Shown: positions 43,891-56,312, counted from the first letter of the stretch. The stretch is DNA of 64,000 bases from Gymnopilus junonius (GCA_015501075.1 JADNYJ010000001.1:248001-312000); one strand, 5' to 3'. Notes: generated by a model not told the origin, from the sequence alone. Program-made: numbers and translations.

Positions 43891-45910
43891 TCATAGCATG
43901 TACCGCATCCTTTGTCCGCCCTCCTCGTTCAGCCTCATCAGGTGCTGTCGGAACACCCAGCACATCCCTATCGCCGTCCCACACGTCGCTATGCAGATCC
44001 CATACGAGTTTTGGTATGTCGGGCCCCATGCGCTTGGCCACACGTATCTGTCATACTCTTCAGCACCCTGCCTCGTGTTATACTCTCCACACACTCACGA
44101 GCCTGCCACATTTCCTAGCTGCGAGAACGCGTTTATCAGCGCCAGTGCCACTGCACGCTTCGATGGCGGTCGTGCAAACGTGTTGCTCATCCACGCGTAC
44201 AGCACCACAAACCCTGCGTACGACTGCGCCATCAGGAATCTGTAAGTAGTCAGTCCTCCGCCACCTTACTGAATCGCTTCCGGCACCTACAATGAAACGT
44301 AGCGCGCCGCAATGTTCATCGTGCTAATCGCGATAACGAATCCTACAATGCCCGCCGCAAGCGAGACCGTGATGTGGTAGAAGCGCTCTCCTGCCCTGTC
44401 CGAGTGCCTGTCCTTTCTCTTAGCTCGCGTGTTTACCATCTCCTTTTGCACTCTGGCTCACCGGGAAAGGAAGAAAGTCACGAGAGCCGCAAACACGAAC
44501 GGCGGCGCGCATAGCAAGAGCGTCACCGTAGGGCTGAATCCCAATGTCGCACTCAGTGTCGGGAAATACGCGTTAAACGACAGCGCTACCACTTGCGACG
44601 TCAGTGCAAATGCAAGCCACCATACTTTCCAGTCCGTAATCGCCATCCATAACCCTGATTCCCCCCCTTGCTCTGTCTGTTGTTCGTCTCCGACTCCAGC
44701 GTCTTCCTCCATCCGCCGCATCGCAAGCGCACGTTCCTCCTCGCTTAGCCATTTCGTAGTCGCCGGAAAGTCAGGAAGCACAAATATTGCAATGGTGGCA
44801 ATGGCGATAGTCAATGCACCTTCGATGAAGAAAAGCCATCTACATGCCAACGTTTTCATCCGATCGAACGTGTGATCCGAGATCCACTCACCTCCACGCC
44901 GAGTGTCCGAGTTTACCTTGCATCCCGTTGAGGATACCTGAAGCCATAAGCGCTCCAAATGCATTACTGATAATATTTCCACAATAGAGGATAGCAGTCC
45001 TCAAGCCAAGTTCATTTCTCTTGTACCATTTCGACAGCAAGAACTAGGTCAAGAGGTTAGTCCACCTGCGATATTGCACGTTTCATTTTCCAACTAACTA
45101 GTGCTCCGGGGAAAAAAGCGGCTTCGACAAATCCCAGAAAGAACCGGGTGAGTAGTGCGCCGACAAAGCTGCACGTTCGAGATCAAGCTCTTGATTCGTG
45201 ACGTAAAAGAACTACATACTTGTGAGCCACACCTGATAAGAAACGAGATAAGCGTTCGCAAGATTCCCGGCTCTCTATACTCGGACGCACCTGTGAGGCA
45301 CGATATCGTGCCCCAAACAATCATGCAAGCCGGGAGGTACAGTGATGGTTTACCCATCCAATTCAAGAACATGTTCCTGAAAAAAATCAGTGGTTGGGCT
45401 CCTGGACCGACGTCATTCTAAACTTACGATGGGACCTGCATAATGATGTATCCGACATATAAAATCGAGAGGAGTGTGGCAAATTCAGTCCCTGGATTTG
45501 GGTAAGATGTGGGTCCCTTGGACATTTGAGGCTCTGCAGAGCCAACCATTACTTACCTTTGAGATGAAGGTCGGCTTCAAATCCGCGTAGACGCGCAGCT
45601 CTGTCCATCCATACTAAAATTTGAATGTACATTTTTTTTTTCAAGATGAGCGCTTACCCCGCATTGTTCCTGTCGATCTGGTCACCCCAGAGTCAGTAAC
45701 ATTTAGAATCTCGTCCAGATGAATAAAGCGCACATAATTCAAAATGTAGATGAAAATCAGGATGCTCATCCTCAGGTCAATTTTCCAGAGCAACTTCCTC
45801 TCAAGCTCCTTGCGAGCTTCTGGCCCACCAAATTCGGCATCGGCCTCTTCTACATGACTACCAGACGGCTGCTTCTCAAAGTCCTTTTCGTCAATTGAAC
45901 TCGAGACCAT
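43891..45910 (-). CDS. MFS transporter, Dal5/allantoate permease family
   Basis: ATG 45910 (MVSSSIDEKDFEKQPSGSHV). About ten exons encode 12 helices: RMSILIFIYILNY, IDRNNAGAARLRGFEADLHL (family LDRxNxxxA), LSILYVGYIIMQVPSNMFLN, GKPSLYLPACMIVWGTISCL, GFVEAAFFPGALFLLSKWYK, RWLFFIEGALTIAIATIAIF, VLPDFPATTKWLSEEERALA, WWLAFALTSQVVALSFNAYF, RAVALALINAFSQLGNVAG, WGPTYQNSYGICIATCGT and a C-terminus RQHLMRLNEEGGQRMRYML. It is a close paralogue of the plus-strand gene at 49348-51449 across the whole length. Substrate unknown; organic anions are typical for the family. Frame continuous. Confidence 0.9.
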
Positions 45911-46285
45911 GGTGCAGGGTTAAGACAAGTTTTGTTCCGAACGAGTTGGCGAAATCTCAACGAGTCCAGTTACGTGGTGGTGACGGAAAGAAGGACTTCT
46001 GTCGGTTAGGACATCTTATAGCAGAATTGTCGGCAAATCTATTCAGCGAGAAGATCGCCTGTCATTTTCTGCAGGTTTGAAAAATTTGCGGGCAGAAGAG
46101 GAGCCATTTGGCATGGATCATGTGGGGTTGTGGGGGGAGGCCTTACCGAGGGTAACGCGCATGGTCCGGGGCCGCCAAGCCGGTTAATTCAATTACATAG
46201 AACGCGATCGGTGGTGTCACGTGATGTGAAATAACCAACCGCGATTGACGCGTTGTCACTTGTTGATCGAGATCCGACTTCAGTC
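45911..46285. other. Divergent promoter region (MFS / RING)
   Basis: Shared 5' region of 375 bp with a perfect TCACGTGA palindrome at 46217-46224, 62 bp upstream of the RING gene ATG. No supported ORF. Confidence 0.45.
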
Positions 46286-47283
46286 ATGGATCCCACTGCC
46301 GCCGCTGCCTACGAGCTCGTCCAGGACGCCCTCCTCACTCCCCATTCCCGCATAAACCTTGTTCTCTCCTCGCTTCCTACGTTGCACAAGAATGATGTCG
46401 ATCTGGAGGAGCAATGTCCAATTTGTTTAATGCCCTTTGCTTCCATTTTTGCCGAGCAAGACGAACAGGCCCAACAGATACTTCCATTGAGCGGGTTGAC
46501 AAGACTTGGCTGTGGACATGTATTCTGTCGCAGAGAGTGATTCGCCTTTCTTTTTCTTTTTTTTGACTGTTAACGTGATGGACTTTTCACTCAGCTTGAC
46601 TGAATGGGTACGAAGTCTGGCAAGTAAACATCGGTACCTCCTATTGTAGCCCCCTTCTCATCACTGGTGATTTCATATAGCATGGCAACTGTCCTACCTG
46701 CAGATATACTTTTCTGAACATCCGTGCGCAATCCGACTCGGACGACGAATCCTCTGACGGGGGAGAGTACATCCCAAACCCAGAGGAATTGGATGACGAC
46801 GACGAAGATGCCTTTCTGGACTCCATCGACAGCTTCACTGAAGCCGATACCGATGCTGAAGACTTTCCCGTGCATGGGATGGACTTGGACGTGGACGGTA
46901 TGTGGGCAGCAGAAGAAACCTCTTCGACCGCCAACAGGGACGCGGAGATGAGAGATGAGGACATCAGCGAAGCCGAAGTGGAAGAGGATGGAAGCTCGGA
47001 ATGGGGCCTTACGGACGGCGAGTCAGAGTCCATGTCCTCTTCCAACGGAGATTTTTCGATGACAGCTGAGCAAGACCCGACCGATAACATCGCTGTTGGT
47101 ATGTGCTGCCTTCTCTATTTGAGAAACCTTTTCTAATTGACGATGATCTTTCTTTATTCTTCAGGGTCGGGTGCGGATATCAATGTCTCTGTGCAAGAAG
47201 ACGAGGTAGACGCTAACGCTGCAGAGGAGAGAGGGCGTCTTGTGCCTCACGACATATCCTCTGACAGCCAAGACCCCAAATGA
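46286..47283 (+). CDS. RING-finger protein with acidic tail
   Basis: ATG 46286: MDPTAAAAYELVQDALLTPH. RING ligands are EEQCPICLMPF, a long insert (FAEQDEQAQQILPLSGLTRL), then GCGHVFCRR, DLTEWVRSL and HGNCPTCRYTF. The second intron (46620-46680) has a GC donor (CTG|GCAAGT...ATATAG|CATGGC), needed to keep the frame; the alternative GT at 46624 does not fit. After the RING the protein is strongly acidic (DSDDESSDGGEYIPNPEELD, then DDDDEDAFLDSIDSF) and disordered, ending PHDISSDSQDPK. Probably an E3 ubiquitin ligase; substrate unknown. It resembles the RING gene at 56581 in ligand spacing and in the insert. Confidence 0.8.
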
Positions 47284-47511
47284 GACCTGCCCTTCTTTGT
47301 TCGGCGCACTCACCTCAATCTTCGGCGCGATTTGCGGAACCACTAGTGCCTACATATGAAAGTGCACCATTCTCTTATTTATTATAGCTTTCCCGAGCTG
47401 CCGCATTCACCATCTACTCATTCATTGAATTATAATTATTCATTCACTTGTGATTCCTATGCATTCATGATGTACAAACATTTGTATAATTCTATTCCTT
47501 TAAATGTTCCT

Positions 47512-49210
47512 TTAGATGTTTTCAAGAACCTCGTCCACTATGGCGTCGTCTCTGATTGCCTTCCAGACTCCAATAAACTTGCCACTCCATCTAGGTCCCT
47601 TTCCTCCACCTTTGACCCCGAGTTTGGCTTTCATGCCTTCACCAGCTGCCTTGACCTTTGAGTCGTTGGAGCCTAAGACCAAGACAGTGGATACAGAGCT
47701 CGTAGTTTGTGTCGATGGTGAAGAGGAAAGGACGACGACATAAGGAATTGCCCCATCTACTGGCAGAGCGGCACTCATTGCGAAAGCAATGGAGGAAAGG
47801 AAACCAAGAGCATTGGTGGCATCATCCGTGCGGTGTATATGTTTCTTGAAGAGACTTCCTTCTTTGCTACTTTGGATCTGCTGCACAACGTCTCGAGCTA
47901 GGTGTTCTGCAAGCTCTTGTTCTATGTCGCTGACGCGCTTTTCTGCCTTTTTGCGCTCATCGATAACTTGGCTTACCCGCTCTGGTACAAGTGGAGGTCC
48001 GCAGCTGAGGTTAGAAGCCGTATTGGTAAGGGACGAGTGTGTGGAAGTCAAGTGGGCAATGAGACGCGGACCACATAAAAAATAGAGACGCGCAGATGTA
48101 GTCGCGGATCGGGAGAGGGCCTCTGTGTGAGGCAGAAGAAAAAGCTGGAGATTATGGATGGTTGGTAGATGAGTCCCGCAGCAGCTGGTTATAAATTTGG
48201 TGAGGCATCATTCTTGGTCTCTTGTATGCAACTTACGGATTACGGTCGACTCCGTCGATAATAACAACACGTTTAACACCCCCTGTATAGTCTGCTGGAA
48301 GGGCTTTGCCAATAGCCCTTCCATTAGCCAGCTTCGGCGCCTCTTTAGCTTGCTCCTTCTCAGAGTCAAGCTCTTCAACCTCGATGTGCACCTTCCTGCC
48401 TTCGAAAACTAGTCGATTAGCTTCAACTTGTATCAATGTAATTTCTTCTTGAGTCATTCCACGAGGGACCTCAACATAGCATGGACTAGGATAGCTCGTT
48501 AATGACCATGAGAGGGTAGGTAGATTCAGACGTGTTTCGAGTAATGCTGACAGGAGATGTTGGGAAGTGTGCATCGACATCTGTATTTCATATAAGAATT
48601 ATGATGTCGCATTTACCATTTATGAAACGCACATGGTCATATCTTCTATCCCAATCTTTTTGGCCCAGTGATACAATCACTTTTGCCCCTGGTTGAAAGG
48701 CAATCAGGGCAGCATCGACTTCGATTCCGCTATGCAATCTGACGTAGTGCACAGCATGGCCGCCGTGTCGCTTTGCTTGAATTACTTCCCATGACACACC
48801 ATCTGCAATAGTTTCAATTTTTCCTGTGTCGGTGGGTTGGCCTCCGCCTTCGGGAAAAATGACAGTATCATGCAGGAGAACATGAAGGAGAGGCTCTTTA
48901 GGGACCTCAGGGGCAACGACGGCTTTCTTCTTGCTCTTTCTTGCACCGACAGCGGTCTCAGGAGGTGGCTGGACGACAGATACACTGACGACGGTGGTTT
49001 CTAGAGATAGGAGTAATGGATTACCTGTTAACAGTGACGATTTGAGCACTTGATCAGGCGAGGGAAAGAATTTGGCTGCACACGTTGACAAGCCAGGAGA
49101 CCAACAGGAACAGAGATCTGTGGGTTCGATGGGATGCAGAGGGTCGGAGAGACAATGCGATGGTAATCGGGTGGTAGAGTGGGGGCGACAAGGTATGCGG
49201 TGGCGGCCAT
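47512..49210 (-). CDS. Alanyl-tRNA editing protein (AlaX/AARSD1 type)
   Basis: Free-standing trans-editing factor that removes mischarged Ser or Gly from tRNA-Ala. ATG 49210: MAATAYLVAPTLPPDYHRIV. N-terminal part: LETTVVSVSVVQPPPETAVG, a basic stretch, LLHDTVIFPEGGGQPTDTGK (GGGQP motif), RHGGHAVHYV, DRRYDH joined across an intron to MSMHTSQHLLSALLET (HxxxH zinc ligands), then GVDRNP joined to CCGTHLPTIHNLQ (remaining ligands Cys and His). A C-terminal coiled coil and DHHA1-like region follow (VSQVIDERKKAEKRVSDIEQ; WSGKFIGVWKAIRDD). Four exons. Start is 137 bp from that of the divergent transporter gene. Confidence 0.9.
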
Positions 49211-49347
49211 CGTCCAGGAACGGCAAGCAATCTTGACCAACGAAGAGTAAAATATCGTGGGGATGAATGGCCCTGGAATAAACACAACACCGTGTGCTTC
49301 TATTACTTATGCCGCCTTGCTCTCTTTTCGCAGCGTATTTGACATTC

Positions 49348-51449
49348 CATGGCAAAGGATGCCAATTCCCAAGAGGCTGAGGTCCAACCCCTGCTCGCAA
49401 CAGCCGCCCTTCCTGGTCAGTGTTTCAAATTCCTTAATCTGTAACCCTGTCGTCTCACCATTCCCCAAGGCGAAGGCGACGAGGTCGAGTCGGGTTTTGT
49501 CGAGGACAGGGATGCCCTGGAACGCACGCTGGTGCGCAAGCTAGACAAGCGAATGTCAATTCTTGTCCTGATATACATACTGAATTGTGAGCTGCCTCTC
49601 CCTTGCCCGTTAGATAAGTAGCCCTTGCTCATTGCCGCGCCTACCATGCAGACATGGATAGAAATAATGCCTCGTAAAATGTCTCACGGGATGCAGGTTC
49701 ATATGCATCTCATTCTTTCCATGACAGGGCTGCCCGCTTAAGAGGGTTTGAAGAGGACCTACATTTAGAAGGACGCCAGTTCGCGACAGTATTGTCGATT
49801 CTTTACATTGGATACATTTCAATGCAGATACCCTCGTAAGTTCTTGTCTTTTGTAAACAACACTTTGTTACACTTGTGGATTTATTTTGTTCAGAAATAT
49901 GTTCCTCCATTACTTTGGAAAACCTTCCAAATACCTACCCATCTGCATGACCGTATGGGGCGCTCTTTCCCTGATTACAGGTATGCTTCCTTCACATTAT
50001 ACCAGCCAGCCAGCGAGCCAGCTGACTAACGTCCTCTCAGGTTTTGCTACTAGGTTGGTTTATATACTCAAATCGGCATTCCCAAACAAATGACGAAACT
50101 AAATCAGCTATCTCCATGTACTATGCGTTCGGTTTTTCCTTGGATTTGTTGAAGCTGCATTTTTTCCTGGAGCATTAGTAAGTGAAACGATAATAGCTTA
50201 GCCATGACTGACCGACTGCCCAGTTCCTGATATCTAAATGGTATACCCGACATGAGTTATCGCAACGGACAGCGTTTCTTTCATGCGGAATACTTCTCAG
50301 TAATGCCTTTGGTTCGCTGATAGCCTCAGGTATCTTGAACAGTATGGATGGGGTGCTAGGTTACACGGCTTGGAGGTACGTTGCTGTTTCTCTCGCCTTT
50401 GCATCGAGAGCAGTATCAGATTTTTCGCGTCAGATGGCTTTTCTTTGTTGAAGGCTCAATTACGATTATTGTGGCCATTTGGTCTATGTATATTCTACCA
50501 GACTTTCCAGAGAATTCTTCAAATTGGCTGACACCATCCGAGAAGGCCATTGCCTTGGAAAGAATGTCCAGAGACTCGGGCGACTCTGGTGCGGAAAATG
50601 TAACTTCATTCGGTAATACCACATCTGCAAAGTTATTGGGACGATGGCCTGGACTATATCTCGCTGTGACAGACTGGAAAGTCTGGTGGCTGGCTTTCGC
50701 ACTATTATCCATGGTAACTACCCTGTCTTTCGGCGTATATTTTCCGACGCTTGCTGCAACTATGGGGTATGGACCAACAATCTCTCTCCTTTTGTGTGCT
50801 CCTCCATGGTTATTTGCAACTGGCATTGCTCTAGCTATATCTAGGTGATTACTGCATCCTGAAGTCCAGTCTTTTGACCGAATTAATTTCTTGCTATTAG
50901 ACATTCTGACAATATTGGAGAGAGAAGCAAACACATCACTTCTTCTTTATTGGTCTGTGTTATCGGCTTCGTTCTCGCTATGTCCACTATGGACAGAGTT
51001 GTCCGCTACATCTCCTTGTAGGATTGGATCCTTTTTTTAGAATCTCCTATCCGTTAACGCTTCATAGGTTTTTCATGGCTCAGGCGTACGCTGCCTTCAT
51101 CTGTTTCTTGGCATGGGCAAGCGGTTCTGTGTCAAATCCACCTGCCAAACGCGCAGTTGCCCTCGCCTTGATCAACTGTGTCTCTCAATTGGGGAATGTC
51201 ATTGGCGCGTAAGCTATGCTTTACGTTCCCCCCCCGTCCGCCGTTCTGATTGTAATGTCCGTCAGCTACGTTTGGCCAACATCTTGGGGTCCGACATATA
51301 ACACGTCATACTCTATCTGCGCTTTTAATAGTGCGCTATGTATAGTGATGTGTTTCGCTTTCCGGCAACATCTTGTCTGGCTGAACAGGAAATCGGAAAG
51401 CTTAGAAGCGGAACTTGGTGCCAGAAAGGGGTACCGATACATGCTGTGA
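49348..51449 (+). CDS. MFS transporter, Dal5/allantoate permease family
   Basis: ATG 49348 (MAKDANSQEAEVQPLLATAA). About eleven exons: RMSILVLIYILN-YMDRNNASAARLRG, LSILYIGYISMQIPS, NMFLHYFGKPSKYLPICMTV, VRFFLGFVEAAFFPGALFLI, SKWYTRHELSQRTAFLSCGI, RWLFFVEGSITIIVAIWSMY, ILPDFPENSSNWLTPSEKAI, WWLAFALLSMVTTLSFGVYF, RAVALALINCVSQLGNVIGA and a C-terminal FRQHLVWLNRKSESLEAE. It aligns end-to-end with the minus-strand transporter at 43891-45910, including GKPSxYLPxCM and LPDFP. The two are inverted paralogues with two genes between them. A 35-bp inverted repeat lies about 140 bp past its stop. Confidence 0.9.
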
Positions 51450-51822
51450 ATGTGTTCTATATTGGATAATTTCAACTTTCGTGAGCTATCGCTGACTATG
51501 ATCATGAGAGACTCGAAGACCGGAGAAATATCGGAGCCCTATCACGATATCTAGTAATCTAGACTATTCCCAAATACTGATCTCACACGACGGGCAAGCA
51601 ACTGTCCAAATGGCCCAAAATGAGCACTTTTATACTACAAAATGCTCATTTTGAGCCAATTGGACAGCCGCTTGCCCCCCGTGGCATCGTCCAGCTGATC
51701 ATACCTTCGATCCTGTCAGGGGATTCCGGGACGTCCACCCACACCCTTCCTTCGGTTTTTATATCGCTGACCTCTGTCTTACTTGCCCTCGCTCACACAG
51801 TGCTTCCTACGCAAAAGTGAAC
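51450..51822. other. Intergenic region with hairpin
   Basis: 3' flank of the transporter and promoter of the beta-mannosidase gene. It carries the inverted repeat described separately (51592-51677). A plus-strand frame at 51620-51820 overlaps the hairpin and is not supported. Confidence 0.4.
51592..51677. repeat. Inverted repeat (35-nt arms)
   Basis: Left arm 51592-51626 and right arm 51643-51677 are reverse complements with 31 of 35 matches. The arms start GGGCAAGC and CTGTCCAA and end CAAAATGAGCA. The 16-nt centre extends pairing by TTTT/AAAA with one unpaired C. It can act as a hairpin in RNA or as a short foldback element. Confidence 0.8.
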
Positions 51823-54800
51823 ATGAGTCCGGCAACCTCAAGAGATATTACTGCCTGGAGCTTTACGCAAGTAGGGGGGGGTGAAGGAACGAAAGACGGT
51901 GAATGGCTAGACGTGTCTTCATTCCCTACTACAGTCCACGTCGAACTTCTGAAGCTGAACAGAATTCCTGATCCGGTGCCGTATTTCTGACGCCTTGAAT
52001 AGGAGATGAGTTCACTAAAATGTCTGTCCAGTTCGTGGGTCTCCATGAGTGGGACGTTCAATGCAAGCCATCGTATCGCGGCCTCTGAACATTGCTGACT
52101 CATGTGCGTTGTTAGGGGTCGGCGAGGCCGAATGGGCATTTAAAACTACAATCCATCCTACGGATGAAGAACTCAACGCCCCTAACATTGACCTTTTCTT
52201 CGAAGGGTTGGATACATTTGTTACAGTAAAACTGGTGAGCATCTATTCCTTTTCTCGAGAATGTATCGCTCAGGCAGTGTCGATTCTACGTTTAGAATGG
52301 CAATACTATCCTTCAGTATGTTGTATGCCGTAATACCTCGCTGTTGCATCGATTTCAATTTCGCGTACCAGAGCAGAAAATCAATTCACTTCCCATAGGG
52401 TTCCAGTCAAATCTAAACTCCAGGCAGGTTCAAATGAATTGGTTTTGCATTTTGAAAGCGCTTTTTTGAAAGGCCGAGATGTCGAAAAAGCCCATCAGAA
52501 ATACGCTCTCTGGAATGGCGATTCGAGCCGACTGCATGTTCGCAAGGCACAGTACAAGTAAGGTGTTGTTCGCTTGATCACCATATAAAAATTTTCTAAA
52601 CTAAGCCTTGCTCATAGCTACGGCTGGGATTGGGGTGAAGAATACTTCTAATCTGTGGCACAGAATTCCCAATTAACCAACTTATGTTACTTCTTCCATA
52701 GGTCCGATCCTGATGACAGTCGGACCCTGGAAGCCTATCAAAATAGAGACATATCGAAATCGCATCACAGACCTTGATATTAGGAGCAGTGTTTCTGAGA
52801 CGCTCGAAGTCAGCCTATCAGCTAATTTCGCGTTTTTTGAGAACACCCAAGATTCGGTCTCTTTTACTCTCCGGAGTCCAGATGGTGCGGTGGAAGTATC
52901 ATCGAACGACGTCCCAATCATTGCAAGCACTGCAGGGGTCAATTTCGAATGGAAAGCAGGTCGATTACAACTCTGGTACCCTGTGGGATATGGCGCTCAG
53001 CCATTATACACCGCAGAGGTGCAGTTGAGAGACCGGGTAAGTGAATTGAAAGGCTTTTAAACGAGGCAATGACTGAATCCTACGTTTTCCCTTCTCTGCC
53101 AGGATGGTCACTTAATTGACTCTAGGATGGAAAAAATTGCTTTTCGTCGAGCTCTAGTCGTTCAGGACAAGCTAATCGACCAAGAGGGATTAACATTCCT
53201 TTTCGAAATAAATAATATAAAGATATTTTGCGGAGGTACTCTCAAATTGACAATGTCCCCTGACACTTAACTGATCTGATGTTCACCTCCTAGGTTCCAA
53301 CTGGATCCCGGCAGATTCCTTCTTGACAACGTAAGCATTGTCTTTCAATCGCCATGTTGTTCATTACTCAGAAGTTACCCGAAGGATGAATGCAGAAAGG
53401 TACAAGGCTTGGCTCCAATTGCTGGTAGATGGAAACCAAAATATGATTCGTGTCTGGGGTGGAGGGGTCTACGAACACGATGACTTTTACAGGATTTGTG
53501 ACGGTATTCTCTGTTGCTCTTCTATGTCACCGTGATTCTTTTTGATTTGTCTCTCTCTGCAGAACTCGGGGGTAAGTGACAGAATCGGTTGTTGTTGCAA
53601 CTGAAACTGACTCTGTACTTTAGTCTTGGTCTGGCAAGATTTCATGTTTGGATGTGGACAGGTAGACAAAACCGTACACTTCAACACCTTAATACCTTGA
53701 ATGTAATGTTTCCACAGTACCCAGCCTATGACTCTTTCGTTGCTTCTGTACGAGAGGAAGCAACACAGAACGTGAAACGCCTTCGGCACCATCCCTCTGT
53801 CGTTATTTTTGGTATGTAAAAGATCATTACTCTAGACCAACTTGATCGATTTATCTCGTAATCCAAATTAAGCGGGAAACAACGAAGGCGAGGAATTTGG
53901 ATACACTTCTGCTGCTTGCATTGAACTCATGTGAACAGATTACCAGCTTGCTGAATCGCTCAACATAGTTGATTACTCCGACGAGAATTCCGACTTTCGT
54001 AAGACCGACTTTCCAGCCCGATACATCTACGAGCGCATTCTTCCAGAAGTGGTTCAGACGTATTCCAATATTTTTTATCATCGTGCATCACCCTATAGCG
54101 GACGAGGCAGGCAAACTACAGATAGGACCCTCGGTGATATTCATCAATGTGCATTTTTCGTCAATCGACCAAGTAGAATTCTCACCTCTGTAACATTCCA
54201 GGGAATGTATGGCACGGATCCCAGGAGCCTTGGCACAACTGGGATATTCTATCCGGCCGATTTGTCTCCGAATTTGGAATGTAGAAAAATCCAGTCGTCT
54301 GCTCCATCGCATACATTAATTCGTTGATCACAGGCAAGGATACCCTGATATGCGTACCGTTGACCATTGGTTAGGAGGAAATACTGCTGAACGCTTCCCT
54401 CAGTCACGGTCAGTTTTTCAGCCTCTTCCCCCATCGGCAAATGAACGGCTTTCATTCTAGAACGAACAACAATCACAACAAAGCTGATGGATTTGAGCGA
54501 CGTCTCGAGGTCTGTTCAATCGCTTCCCTGTATGAAGAATATTTGGTTAACGTTCGAATTAGTTATATTTAATGGAAAACTTCAAGCATGCATTCGATAT
54601 GGAGAGGTATTTTGATTTACATCTCGCGCAAGGATGTTGTCTTACGCAGTGATAGTTATATATATTATACCCAAATTATGCAGGCTGAGACACTGGCATC
54701 TGCTTATCGTCTGTGGCGTCGTAATTGGGCTGGTAAAGGCAAGGAATACACCGCCGGTGCCCTTGTTTGGCAGGTCAGAAAGTCCAGCGTATTACAGAGA

Positions 54801-55587
54801 TGATTTTTAATTCCATGTTACTTAAACCACCTTTTTTAGATCAACGACTGCTGGCCTGTAACGTCGTGGGCCATTGTTGACTATTTCCTTCGTCCCAAGC
54901 CTGCATATTTTGCGATCGCGCGCGAACTGCGACCATTCACAGTTGGAATGACGCGAAAGGAAAAGAAGACATACGCTAATGATAGATCAGCTGCAGACTT
55001 CACTATCGAGTCCCTTCTGGAGATCTGGGGAACCAATAGCTCCCTTTCGGACAAGACCGTAACTCTGGAGGTCACTTCATTCGATCTGGAATCTGACTGG
55101 ACAGACAAGTGGGACAATCAAGTAGTCCTAGCGGCGAACTCTAGCACAGAGTTATTTAAAGGCAAAGTCCCCAGTCAACCTGACAGGAAAAAGCAAAGCG
55201 ATGTGCCCAAAGTCATTGTCATTTCTGCGCGACTTCTGGATGGACAGACAGTCTTGGCGCGCTATTCCAACTGGTGAGAACGACTTCGTTACGAATCATT
55301 TTATTGATTGCATGTCATTCAGGCCCGAACCGTTCAAATACATACATTTTCCGTCACTCAAGGATGTAGGACTCGATGTCAAGGTCAACATCGACAACGA
55401 GACTGTTACACTCTCTACGCAAAAACCCGTCAAGGGGATTGTTCTGGATGTTGACGGAGACCAAGTTGAATGGAGCGATCAAGCAATTGATTTATTTCCT
55501 GGAGATCCTCAGACCATTCGGGCTAAAGGGTTGCAGGACAGAGAGGCCAAAGTTAAGTTGCGGTTCCTGGGTGATGGGACAGCTTGA
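51823..55587 (+). CDS. Beta-mannosidase, glycoside hydrolase family 2
   Basis: Releases terminal beta-mannose from mannan and N-glycan cores. About 900 residues in many exons; no obvious signal peptide, so likely intracellular (MndB-like). ATG 51823: MSPATSRDITAWSFTQVGGG. Seen: FVGLHEWDVQWVGEAEWAFK (sugar-binding domain), QYNYGWDWGPILMTVGPWKP, LQLWYPVGYGAQPLY, SNWIPADSF, GNQNMIRVWGGGVYEHDDFY, LGVLVWQDFMFGCGQYPAYD, VVIFAGNNEDYQLAESLN (acid/base Glu in NNE), NVWHGSQEPWHNWD, GRFVSEFGMQGYPDMRTV (nucleophile Glu) and INDCWPVTSWAIVDYFLRPK. Two introns (52063-52115, 53888-53938) have GC donors; the second removes an apparent TGA stop. C-terminal beta domains end FLGDGTA. Confidence 0.9.
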
Positions 55588-55819
55588 GGGCCAGGAAAAC
55601 CAAATACTAGTAACAAATTACACGAATTCTATCGTGCTGCCTGCCTGCCAACATGAACAGAAACCTAAAGACTCGGATGGTAAATGGGCCTGGCCCTTCA
55701 GATTCAAAATTAAAATTAGGCCGTGTTAAAAATATTTAAAAAGTCACGTGATGTTTTTAACTCAGGACGCGTTCAACTTCAAGTTGAAACCCTTTTATAG
55801 CTTTTTTTCACTTGCCACC

Positions 55820-56312
55820 ATGTCCGCCACTGTAACGCCAAACGATTCTCCTGTCGGAACCCCGATTCAGCCTCTTCACAATCCTTCCCTGGCTGCTCAA
55901 GTTGTTGTACCCCAAGCCCCCCTTGGCAATCAAGCACCAGGCATGGGGGCGAAAGCTCTCCTCGCAAAGAAGATGGCCAAGAACCAGTTAGTGGTTTAGG
56001 AAGCATTCACTCCGATTTTTCTGAGTACGAGTTGTTCAGTAATCCTGCCTATATTTCTCCGACGGACAATCTGATGACGCCAGTCACACAAAAGCTGAAC
56101 GCTGCGCGGAAGAAACATTTCACCAAGTGCGTATCGCGTTTCAGGAATTGGCAATCTCCCAATTAACGGTTGTGCTTAGATTAACCAAACCAGTGCAACT
56201 ATTCTCCCCTGCCAAAGAAAACGACGAATCAAGTGGAGATGAAGACGCCCCTCGTCAGAATGACAACAATTCAGAGAACAAGATGGACATGGACGACGAA
56301 AACCCGTTTTGA
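55820..56312 (+). CDS. SPO12: SPO12-like small protein
   Basis: ATG 55820 lies in an excellent initiation context (GCCACCATGT); an earlier in-frame ATG at 55751 overlaps a CACGTGA box and is less likely. Exon 1: MSATVTPNDSPVGTPIQPLH, then GAKALLAKKMAKN. A 53-nt intron gives HNPAYISPTDNLMTPVTQKL followed by NAARKKHFTK, matching the Spo12 core (SPTDxLMTPxTxKLxAxKxKHF). A second intron leads to LTKPVQLFSPAKENDESSGD and the acidic end KMDMDDENPF. Spo12 proteins promote mitotic and meiotic exit by releasing Cdc14 (FEAR network). Family assignment rests on this short core only. Confidence 0.6.

Noticed and set aside
53932..53934. In-frame TGA in the beta-mannosidase, suggesting readthrough or a pseudogene
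   Set aside because: A GC-AG intron at 53888-53938 removes it and restores the family sequence AGNNEDYQLAES.
55994..56006. 13-nt intron in the SPO12-like gene
   Set aside because: Too short to splice; a 53-nt intron from the same donor keeps the frame and yields NPAYISPTDNLMTP.
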